Shown here in pieces: positions 46,852 to 55,819 of a stretch of 64,000 nt of DNA. The stretch is from Hyaloperonospora brassicae (lineage: Eukaryota; Oomycota; Peronosporomycetes; Peronosporales; Peronosporaceae). The notes beneath the pieces are model-generated. The model made no database searches. It saw nothing but the letters and a program-made list of their open reading frames with translations, and was not told the origin of the DNA. Position 1 is the first letter of the stretch, and every line of letters starts with the position of its first letter. Both the position numbers and the translations under genes were made by a program. The stretch spans positions 1-64,000 of the forward strand of contig CANTFL010000825.1 of the NCBI GenBank assembly GCA_947650285.1, given 5' to 3'.

Positions 46852-47589
46852 TTGACGAAATTTGCTCCAGATACACAATCATTGTGTGTCTCTGCACCTG
46901 GTGATGACGTTTCGCTCATCACCTTGAAGTTGGAAGCGACAAATGATTTGTCGCTTCGTGCCCTAGTAGACTGTGGGGCGTCGAACAACTTTGTTCGTCG
47001 CCAGTCACTAGAGGGTCGTAGGCTCAAGTTCGTTGAGCGCGACATTCCCCTCACAAGGATGACGGTGCGCCTTGCAACAGGCGCATCGATAACCGTTGAG
47101 AAACGTGTAGTAGGAATCCACTACACGTTAGAGGGCGAACAGTACGATGATGACTTCATCGTACTAGATCTGGATGACAAATTTGATGTCATCCTGGGAT
47201 TACCTTGGCTCAGGAAATACGAGCCAAGGGTGAGCTGGCAGCATCTATCCGTGAAGATGCATGCCGCTTGTTCATCAGATGGCCATCTGATGAACATCTT
47301 GGGGCGTCCACAAGCGTTTGGATGTTCTGCAAGTGAGTGCGATGGCCTCACTTGCGGTTCGGTCGTTAGTACGACTGCACAAGATCACAGTGTAGTTGAT
47401 CACTACACTGTGGAGCAAGCTCCCGGCGGCTGTATAGAAGTACAGGTGGCGCCGAAGGTCCACCACTCGAATAAGTCGAGTGGACCGGGAAATGGATGCA
47501 TGCCTAGCGGGCAGCTTCTTAGACAGAAGAAACCTGTTGCCCCCAAAGGGCAACATGGAAATCCTAGTTCGACTGGAGAGGGACCGTAG
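46852..47589 (+). pseudogene. Element D aspartic protease and linker
   Basis: The frame is distinct from Gag's and carries a retropepsin-like domain: ALVDCGASNNFVRRQSLEG with the catalytic Asp in DCGAS (46969-46983), the flap-like VRLATGASITVE, and the C-terminal VILGLPWLRKYEP (about 47190-47227). DCGAS replaces the commoner DTGA, as in other oomycete Gypsy elements. Residues after about 135 form a low-complexity linker. It lies directly downstream of Gag, separated by the Gag TAG and about 50 bases. The frame closes at 47589, before RT, so Gag-Pol continuity is lost. Confidence 0.85.
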
Positions 47590-47606
47590 AGGATCGGTGC
47601 CTGACT

Positions 47607-48552
47607 GTGGTTGCACAGCCACAGTCAGAAGATGTCGAGGGAATAAGTCCTTACGTACTTGAGGAAGGAATTCCTCAAGAGTCACTTACTGAAGGATTAG
47701 GCCTTCAGCAACCTGTGGAAAGAAGTTCCCAGGAAGAAACCGAGACGTTGAACGTCTTGGTCAATAACGGATCGAGTGTTGGCGCTTATACACTTGATCT
47801 GATTGTGCCTCCGAAGTTAACTTCGGAGATAACTCAGTTACCAACGCTAGATCTGAAACGGCTCTTGCGTGATCTGCGCAGTGGCAAAGTCAAGCAGATC
47901 TGCATACGCGTCACAGAGTATGAGCATGTGGACGATATTCGGTCAGCAACAGTATTTGCTGAGAACGAATGGGTTCTCAGCAGCTCATCGATGGACGAAA
48001 GTGTCCTCGATCAGAAGACTCGGATTGAGCGATACGCGTCTCAATCCTGGGAGTCACTTCAGGCAAATCCTTTGTATATGGATTTGATCGAATTCAGGGA
48101 TGTGTTCCCTGAATCCGTACAGTGCGATTTGCCTAAGGACAAAGGCACTCGACACGGGATCGAGCTCAGACCGGGCTCGAAGTACTGTGTCATGAAGCAG
48201 TGGCCACTGCCTCGTGAACAAGTACTAGCGATCGACAAGTTCTTTGCCGATCGCTTAGCAGCGGGCCATGTAAGGGATCAACATCCCCTCACAGCTCTCC
48301 GACCTTCTGTGTGCGAAAGGCCACAGGAGGGTGGCAAATAGTGCACGCATTCGACAAATTGAATGCTGCAACGGTACCAGCTCAGACGCCGATACCAAGA
48401 AAGGACGTAAATATAAATGGCATGTCAAAGAGTACCATCTTCTCTTCCGAGATCTGATGGATGGTTTTTATCATTTTTTCATGCGGGAATGGGGCATACT
48501 GCACAAGGCTATAAGCACCCCAAGCGGATTGCTCAAAGAGTGGCTAGTGTAG
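47607..48552 (+). pseudogene. Element D reverse transcriptase, N-terminal part
   Basis: The frame 47607-48341 holds the linker (SLQANPLYMDLIEFRDVFPE) and the start of RT (KQWPLPREQVLAIDKFF). After a frame change near 48290 it reads SAPTFCV, VHAFDKLNAAT, PAQTPIPRKDV, then DLMDGFYHFFMREWGILHKA and STPSGLLKEWLV to 48549. This is the fingers and first palm part up to the position just before the PQGL/F motif. It is interrupted there by the insertion at 48560-50508. Several frame changes make it nonfunctional. Confidence 0.85.
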
Positions 48553-48559
48553 CTACAGA

Positions 48560-50508
48560 TGTGGTAAAGTCACTGATCGAATTTTTGGGACGTGGATCGG
48601 TGAACACCCAGTAATAACGGCACTTACTGGCGGAAATGATGCCTAGTGATCCAGCGATCCAATAGGAGATGAAAGATGATCCAAACGGGGACCAGCGATC
48701 TGATCTAACTGTCGACGGAATGATGGACATGGAACGTTCTGATACGAGGCGTAGAAAGGGATAATTTCCACGGTGCGATCTGGGACAAGGTGAGGGTTGC
48801 AGTTAAGCGAGTCACCTGAAGGTTGGTCAAGGACAAGAATGTTGATGTTAAAGCAGGTGACGACTGGGTCACAACTGTACACGCGAACGTCTCTTGATTT
48901 ACGAACGTGTGGACCATCATATTGACCGGTATCGGCAGCGATCGTGGATACCGTGGCAGAATTACTCTGGGAAAGATGCATCTGGGACCAGGTGATACGA
49001 TGTAATTCTGTAACGAAGGTGCAACATCCTGCAGATCGGTGATACGCTTTACCGGTCCCACAATGGGAGTACTTATTTTGATTAATTATAGCTCGATGTG
49101 GAAGTGTGAATACTCATGGAAGTCCAGGGAGCTATTTCAAGACGTGTAAATGGTCTCGTTGATCAGATAAACCCTGAAGGATGATATCGGAGCACGTGAA
49201 ATAAACAGAATGATATCTATTGCTAAATTGTATCTTGTCGATCCTCAACAATCTCGAATGGGGCATCAGATAGGTCATGTTTCCTGTTGATTATGGATAT
49301 ATCGCTGATAAGACTACCGGATCATGAGAAATAAACTCGATAGAGGTCCCTGAGTGATGTCTTGAAAGTTCAGACCAGAAGGGCCAGTGGAAGCCGGTTG
49401 AATTGACGTCGCCAAATGATTTTGGACACATTTAGCATTTTGGGTTATATATTGGATACTGTGGCGCTGAGAATGGGTATTTGGTACTATGTTTGAGATT
49501 TAGGCTATTTTGGTGTTCTCGATACGACACCGGGGATACTGACGCTATCATTGAAGTACAAGTCACGAAATTTGGACACGTGTTGAAGTGGGCGATCCGG
49601 CTTAAGGGCAATACCGGTTTGGAGAACGAACTTCGGTTATAAATAGGTGAATAGATAGGTTGGCCGGTAATATGTTTGGTTGATAAACAGACTTGAACTC
49701 TACTTCTTCAGCTCACGACGCCCCCCCCTCTTTCCGGAAGATGTTGTTTGGCTTACTCGGCGACTCAAGACACGCGTGTTTCAAGGACTTTGACGACCGA
49801 TCTTTATTTGCGGCTAAGGTCAAGAAGAGCGATTCCAGAGAATTTGGTCCGGATCTATCAAGCACTCACACGCAACTCAGCTGCTAGGGTAGCAGCAACT
49901 ACGGAAAAGGACTGGACACAAATCGCGTGACGGCTCAAGTGGTAGGAAGATCTGGACAAGGAGTTCAAGACAAGACCGAGCAAGATCGAAGCGATCGACA
50001 GGATAGATCGGCACGTTTCATTTTGGTGAAACGAAAAACCTATCTGACCCAAGCTGCGTACATCCGACAGGATCGGCCGATCCCAAGACCAGATCAGACC
50101 GACCCCAAGGCAACGTCAACACAAGACTATCATTTGCTAAGTGTAGATTTTCACACAGCAAAACCCCCTATTCAAAGACAAATCAAGATCGGTGTGATCC
50201 AAGATCAAGATCGCGACGTCTCCAAATAGTGATCGACGCAACTCAAGACCAAGATCGCAGAACCCTGTTCGTGGTGTAAAGGTTTCCGCACCGAAAGCGA
50301 ACTCTCAACCCCAAACTATCAGCGAGATAGACATCTCCCAAACCCATTACAAAGAGCTCAAACCAGTTCAACCGACAGGTACACAAGGCGAGCACAAGGC
50401 TATACTGCAAGGCACGGATCATAGCATTTTCTTTCGTGAGTCGGTAATTCTGAGCAAGTCGAAGATCGACCCTCACACAAGCGATGTCGTGAGATCGACT
50501 CTATCACA
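48560..50508. mobile_element. 1.95-kb insertion inside element D RT, with TG...CA ends
   Basis: The RT reads into EWLV at about 48549 and resumes with an S-N-A-P run at about 50517, so this stretch is an insertion. Its ends TGTGGTAAAGTC and GACTCTATCACA are inverted repeats matching at 10 of 12 positions. The flanking CAGA and CAGG suggest a 4-base target duplication with one mismatch. TG...CA ends fit a solo LTR of a long-LTR element. No transposase or pol motif is visible. The part 49880-50230 is rich in GATC and encodes a Gln/Asp/Arg-rich peptide of no known family. Confidence 0.65.
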
Positions 50509-50955
50509 CAGGCACTGAGTAACGCCCTGCTCCTCTCAATAATTGTGTGATAAATCTATTGAGACCGATGCGGGAATTTTCTTCCGAGTTACTTTGACGA
50601 CCTGTTTGTCCATAGACCGGCTATGGAAGGAATGTCAGACGTAGAAGGTTACAGAACAAAAGCTCATCAGGTTCTTAAACTTATGCGTAAACATAAGTTG
50701 TCTGCCAACCTCAAGAAGTGTATATTCGCCGCTAGCGAGATATTACTTTTTGGGTGCATCGTGGGTAAACCCGGCGTACGCCCTGATCCCAAAAAGATCG
50801 AGGCGATGAACGACTGGCCTGTGCCTGTCGATGTCAAGGGACTAAGGAAGTTCATTGGGCTTGCGGCGTACTTGCACAAGTACTCTCGCAACTACGCAGA
50901 GATGACCGCACATCTTTCTTGTTTACTCATAAAAAACAATGTAGATCGGTCATGA
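50509..50955 (+). pseudogene. Element D reverse transcriptase, catalytic and thumb part
   Basis: This resumes the RT after the insertion: SNAP, CVINLLRPMREF, then after a one-base frame change SYFDDLFVHR with an intact YFDD active site (50589-50600). ANLKKCIFAASE, KPGVRPDPKKIEAMNDWPVP, GLRKFIGLAAYLHKYSRNYA and a partial LLIK end follow. The order and motifs are those of Ty3/Gypsy RT. The frame from 50623 to 50955 is open. Confidence 0.9.
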
Positions 50956-50963
50956 AAAGCTGA

Positions 50964-51480
50964 TTGTCAGTGTTTAATCGAAGGTATCAAGCAAGCGTGA
51001 TGCAATCGCCAGAATGGGCGATTGCAGATCAGAACAGACCATTACATGTAGTTTATGACGCCAGCGATTTTGCGATCGGATGTGTACTGATGCAATCTGA
51101 TAAAGATGGCCTAGTGCGCGTCGTCTGCTATCAATCGTGTCAGCTGCAAGCAGCTGAGCGGAATTACTTCGTACATTACAAAGAATTCATTACCACGAAG
51201 TACGCACTGGCTAAGTTTAGCGTCTTTCGTTTGGGAGATTGACCGTATATCGTCTACACGGACCACGCGTAACTACGAACGGCCATTAAAGTCCACAGCT
51301 CTCGCAAATAATGGCTTGGTGATTGTCTGTCTATGCGGAGTACAACTTAACTGTCAAGTATAAACTAGGATGATTGAACGTCGTCGCTAATGCGCTTGGA
51401 CGCAACCCGATTTCGGGCCGGGTACGCAACCCAACAGTGAGGATAGGCTCACTGTTGCGACACTTACAGTCAGTGTTCCG
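50964..51480 (+). pseudogene. Element D RNase H
   Basis: The frame 50964-51242 contains RPLHVVYDASDFAIGCVLMQ (first catalytic Asp), QSCQLQAAERNYFVHYKEF and TTKYALAKF. After a stop the sequence continues with YIVYTDHA and NVVANALGRNP (ALSR-like), which ends the RNase H and starts the connection to integrase. Stops at 51240 and later make it nonfunctional. Confidence 0.85.
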
Positions 51481-51543
51481 TCATAAATAATATTTAAGGA
51501 CGTTAGAGATGCCTACGCAGAAGATAAGAATATTCTGCGCTTC

Positions 51544-52340
51544 ATGGATCATCTGGGAGAAATAACTCGTAAATCGCTGAGAGATTTATTGGCTATGTAC
51601 CGTTCCACATCGGATCAGTACCCAACACGCACCGGGTTGCTGTACTATACATCAGTTGCGGCCGACTCTCCTCGTTTCGTTGCCCCCGCTCATTACAATT
51701 TGCGCTTGCGCATCATGTATGAGTGTCACGATGCCTCAACTGGAGGCCATCGTGGTAGGGAAAATACTTACCTCACTGTAAGTTGTGACGTTTAATGGCC
51801 CTACCAGTATCCGTTTGTGTGCAAGAACATTTTTACTTGCGAGATTTGCTAACAGGTGAAGCCTAGTCTTTCATCCGTGCACCCTCACAGTCTCTAACTG
51901 TCCCGGCAGAGATCTGGCAGGCCGTTCCATGGACTTTATCTTCGGTTTCCCTGAAGACGACCACAAGATTAATGGTATTCTTGTGTTCGTTTACCGATTC
52001 AGCAAGATAGTGCATGTTGCTGCAGTACTCGAGTCGATCACAACACAAGGCTGTGCTCGTGTCTTTATCGAAACGATATTTTGCGGATACTGGTACCTTG
52101 TAAAACCGCGTTTGACCATGACCCTCGGTTGATGGCGGAGTGCTGGCAATCCGTTTTCCGATCGCTCAAAACGTGTTTCGAGTTGTCAACATCATACCAT
52201 CCACCACACATGCTCGGTTGGAACGAGCCAACCGCGTCCTCGAAGAGATCCTTCGAGGATACGTCCACTCCTTCTCGAGTTAGAGTGAATTCCTTCCAAT
52301 TTAGGTATTCGCAATCAATAATTTGGTGCTTACATTAACA
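51544..52340 (+). pseudogene. Element D integrase: zinc-binding domain and decayed core
   Basis: The frame 51544-51795 carries YNLRLRIMYECHDASTGGHR, the His half of the HHCC zinc site. FTCEIC at about 51829-51846 supplies the cysteines. The core starts MDFIFGFPEDDHKINGILVF (51929 onward; first catalytic Asp) and continues to TQGCARVFIETIF. The second Asp region (SDRD) is not readable. The QTER region is replaced by LGWNEPTASSKRS-like sequence near 52210-52240. The integrase is therefore catalytically dead. Confidence 0.85.
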
Positions 52341-52389
52341 CAGCACTAACCATTTTTCGTGAATAGCTCACGCTATCCACGTATGCCTG

Positions 52390-53135
52390 CCTTCAAAGAG
52401 GGTGAATCGTGGATATAGGGGGGAGGGAATCGCTCGAGCAAAAACCGTTCTGACTCTTGCTCATCTCGTACAGACGCAAACGTCGTCAGGTATGATGCTG
52501 ATGTCGATCAGTTCAACAACGAAGATGAAGTTCATCTGAATAATAGCGATGACGCTATTATTGAGTCAGATGATGACGACGATACTGGTATCTTCAGGAT
52601 CGCCAAAGACTATTCCAAGGAGGATGATAAAATTCTCGCTGATAAACATAAGGAGAAGAGGACTATTTATGCAGTTAGCACACGGCGAGCTGGACAAAGG
52701 AATGGCTCGTCAGCAAATGCATATCTGCTGGCTCGAGAATCAGTAGTTCGTTTCGTACAAACCTCCATCGCTCACGCGGTGGAACGGCAAAAACGCAACA
52801 ATGATAACAATGGAAGAGCAAATGCTTTATGTATTAAATGCGATTTGGTCCTAATTTCCACGATTAATCTACCTAGACACGCAGTGACTAAGAGGGGCAG
52901 CTGTAAAATAATGCATAGGTACGTCGGCCCTTTTCGTGTGCTGCGCCGACACGGCAACGCATGCACGATTGATCTGCCTCTTAGAATGCGTACACATCCC
53001 ACGTTTTACCTGGGGTGCCTCGGCCCCCTACATTTCAGTACGATCCCTTTTTCTACGATGAAGATATCCCCCACAATTAAAAATCTTCATCGAATTCTTG
53101 CGCTCGCGCTCCAGCTGTTCAGTCTGATCGAGTAG
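52390..53135 (+). pseudogene. Element D integrase: acidic spacer and C-terminal domain
   Basis: An acidic run (DDAIIESDDDDDTGIF, about 52545-52595) and ARESVVRFVQTSIAHAVERQ (about 52735-52790) lead into the C-terminal domain in 52779-53135: LVLISTINLPRHAV, YVGPFRVLRRHGNACTIDLP with the GPF motif, and RMRTHPTFYLG. The domain binds DNA and helps targeting. It differs clearly from element E's C-terminal domain, so D and E are different families. Confidence 0.85.
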
Positions 53136-53477
53136 TGAAGATACATCTCCACTCACTTAAGAGATCTCCCTGCGAGCTTTTGCCAGCTATCCAACGAGGA
53201 AACCGACACCCATATTAACATGAAGCTGTACAAGGGAGTGCTCAGCACGATCCTTGCGGTGCTTCCGCACAGACTCGGTCAAAGTGTAGCGTCTGTGCCT
53301 CTTGGCATTCAAAGCCTCACTCAATTCAACGATTTTGCGTATTACATCTCGTGTGGGTCGAGATGATAAGTCAAGCAACTTGTAGAAGGGCTTTCCTCTT
53401 CCATCAGATTCTTTGTGGACTCATGCGGTGGTCAACACTTCCTTGTAGAGCCTATCTTGAACAGTTGTGACAATTTA

Positions 53478-53579
53478 GGATCAAGGACTCCTTACCTAGT
53501 CCAGTGTCGAGGGTATCTACCCTCGTGGAACAGCTGGAAGCCCCGTTCTCAGCTGATGGTGGATGTGCCCGGTTTCGGC
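53478..53579 (+). pseudogene. Element D chromodomain
   Basis: The plus frame reads TPYLVQCRGYLPSWNSWKPR and continues SQLMVDVPGF. It matches the YLV-x-W-x-GY...SWEP core of Gypsy chromodomains, with Trp changed to Cys in the KW/RW position and Glu to Lys in SWEP. It lies about 340 bases after the integrase C-terminal domain, with broken linker sequence between. The minus ORF at 53187-53378 lies in that linker and I do not regard it as a gene. Confidence 0.7.
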
Positions 53580-54241
53580 TAGTAGAACGATGAGAAGCAC
53601 CGTTTGAATATGGAGGCGATCGGAAATCAAACGCCCGGTGTGTTTGTTAAATGATTTTAGGTTCTCAATCCCTTGTTACATCTCAGACGAGACGCGCACC
53701 CTCCAATAGGGTTGATTGGGGAGGAAGAACTCCTTTAAGGCGCAAACAGAGTTGTCAACACAACTCTGATAGATCTCTCCCCACTAGGGGCAAGGTAAAT
53801 CTGCCTCTCGAGACAATTGGTGAAATTTATACCGAGCACCGGTTGGCGATTTCTAATCGAACCTTTTGCGAGCTGCAATACTTGTTCAGCCAAACGTCAC
53901 GGACAACATTATACTGTTGAAGATAATAGCGTTTAACGCTTATACAAAAAAATTAATCTCGGCTGCGCTTACCGTGGGTAATATCGATGTCACAAAAATA
54001 AATCGATGTTATGCTCGTGTTTAATGCGATGACCACTCACATCAATATCAAGACCATTCAACCTTGACAAATCGAAGAGTTAGACCTGATAACGATTTGT
54101 AGTATAATCATACAACAGCTTCATGTTGCGTTGGGAAAGCATCCATAGTTTATTTTCAGGAGCTTATCGAACAAGTTACGGTCCAGCTCATCTTGCGCAT
54201 GTCAACAAAAAGAAAGGGCACTAAGATCGCCGAACTCGCTC
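53580..54241. other. Stretch between element D chromodomain and the right large duplication
   Basis: An 89-codon plus ORF (53651-53920) has no recognised domain. It is not present before position 1 as far as the window can show. Element D's 3' region probably continues through here toward the LTR at 54958. Confidence 0.4.
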
Positions 54242-54311
54242 CGATTGCTACGGTTACGATGCATTTCGTGAAGCGTTTTTGGCATTATCACGAAGACTAA
54301 CGTCCTCATGA

Positions 54312-54602
54312 TGCGCACTCGCATCAAATAAATTCGAGCGCGATCGGTTCGATCCCCGCGACGAGTACTTAGTCTCGCCGGTTGAGCCAAACACTTCATT
54401 ACGCAGAGTTTTATCGAGGTTGATACGAGACACAGCAGTCGCCGTATCCGCACCCACAGCTTCACGGCCGGTATTGGCGAGCGACATCGAGTCGGACGGG
54501 GGGTCCTACTCGCTTGAGTACACAACCTCTATTTCGGTATCGACGTCCATGAGACCACCACCCGCAGCAGAAGCTGCGGATGAAGAAGCTGCATGTAGAT
54601 GA
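54312..54602 (+). pseudogene. C-terminal remnant of a retroelement ORF ahead of an LTR (right copy)
   Basis: This is the counterpart of the remnant near 62-360. Here the frame is continuous from 54312, just after a TGA, to the TGA at 54600-54602, about 96 codons without a stop. The peptide has a charged start (FERDRFDPRDEY) and an acidic alanine-rich end. It could be the far 3' part of element D's polyprotein, since it lies downstream of D's chromodomain on the same strand, but D's own reading frame is not continuous into it. I recognise no named domain. Confidence 0.45.
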
Positions 54603-54957
54603 CCGCGTGAAACGGTAACATTGGGTTTTGCAGGCTGCTTATTAGCAGCATCAGGCGATGAAACGCCCGCTGCTGAGTCCTGAGTTGCTTTCTATCCGGT
54701 TGTACGCATCCGTACAAAGTAATTAGTGGTGGCCTTGTTCGCACAGCTCATTGTGGTATATTGTAAGTTATAGAATGGATTACCTCGTTTGTCAATTCTC
54801 TACACCATAGCATGTAAAACTCGTCATGCGCTAAAAGTTGAAGGAAAAATCAAAATGAACAAGTGCTTCCTTTCACACAGAGCGACCCGAGGTGATCACA
54901 ATTGAACCAACCTATTATTCCACTCACTGAAGTGACTGATGGTTAAAGGGGGGTCGA

Positions 54958-55399
54958 TGTAACAGGGTGAGCCGTTACGTGTAAATTGATACGAATGTAT
55001 CAATTTTCGAATATTATCGATTTCGATAATATTCAATCTACATTACTCGAGAAGAGGTGGTGTTGGCCGAATATTACCCAAGACGGAAATATTGTTGGGT
55101 GCTAGACTTATTGTCTGAAGGATGCGGTACATCAACCAAGTTAACCACCAATCGCTTCTGGACGCGCGCAATGAGTGGTGAGCAAGAATTCTAAATAGGA
55201 GGTTGTAGTTTAATATAGTTAGACCAAGACAAAAGATGGTTTGCAAAGAAACTTCACATTATCGAATATTGTTCTACCTTTTCCCTAAAACAGAGCTTCC
55301 GAGTTCTGTTTACTTCCTCGCGCTTCCCCATGCCATTAGTACGTGACGTCGGGAGCACGCAGCCTTGTATTATGTTAACACAAGGTCTTACCAGTTATC
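54958..55399 (+). mobile_element. Old 3' LTR of a Gypsy-type element (right copy)
   Basis: This is the counterpart of 716-1157, also preceded by a polypurine tract. It is the next plus-strand LTR downstream of element D. It is too diverged from D's 5' LTR at 45211-45603 to be a simple partner, unless the ancestral insertion is very old or the 3' end was replaced by recombination. Confidence 0.65.
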
Positions 55400-55634
55400 T
55401 GGCAAGAGCGTGCTCTGTTGCAGGTAAGTATCCAGTAGTCGTAGCTTTTATTACGAAGCGGAATGATAGTCCATTTAAGATATTGTAGGCGGCTCGTCGA
55501 CTCGGAGCAGATGATTTTTAATGGCTATCATTGCAGAAAATAGAAATAAAGGTTTATTCTCTTTTAAATGTTGTTCGGGACATCTTCACATGCCGCTTTG
55601 TACCTGTTTAGATCGTTAGATTACTGGATTGAAT

Positions 55635-55819
55635 CCTTTCGACGTCTTTGTCCATATCTCAACGGTTAGGGCGCGTCGCAAGTTTGAGCAACGAGCAGCT
55701 GCTATCCGCAATTTAGCTACAGGAGTAAATATAGGTAGCAAAATTGCGTACAACAGCTGTTCGTTGTTCGAACTTGAGAGGCGCACTAGACGTTTGGGTC
55801 GAAACAAAGACGTCAAAGG
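55635..55819. repeat. Large imperfect palindrome (right copy)
   Basis: This is the counterpart of the palindrome at 1393-1577. I saw no base difference between the two copies over the arms. Confidence 0.75.

Larger units (their letters stand above)
45640..48255 (+). other. Dense series of perfect inverted repeats across element D coding region
   Basis: I found about 30 inverted repeats with perfect arms of 8-14 bp, plus many of 6-7 bp, and almost all have loops under 19 bases. Examples (left arm/right arm): 45640-45650/45653-45663, 45860-45868/45874-45882, 46097-46106/46114-46123, 46744-46753/46758-46767, 46933-46944/46946-46957, 47102-47111/47120-47129, 47141-47150/47156-47165, 47269-47282/47283-47296, 47386-47396/47402-47412, 47601-47610/47619-47628, 47809-47828 (palindrome), 47957-47966/47973-47982. 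They run through Gag, protease and RT irrespective of frame. Assuming equal base frequencies, I estimate fewer than one of this size by chance. Confidence 0.9.

Noticed and set aside
46503..47054. 183-codon minus-strand ORF
   Set aside because: It is antisense to Gag and protease with recognised motifs. The dense palindromes make both strands look alike in composition.
47275..47685. 136-codon minus-strand ORF
   Set aside because: Antisense to element D's protease-linker frame, without a domain.
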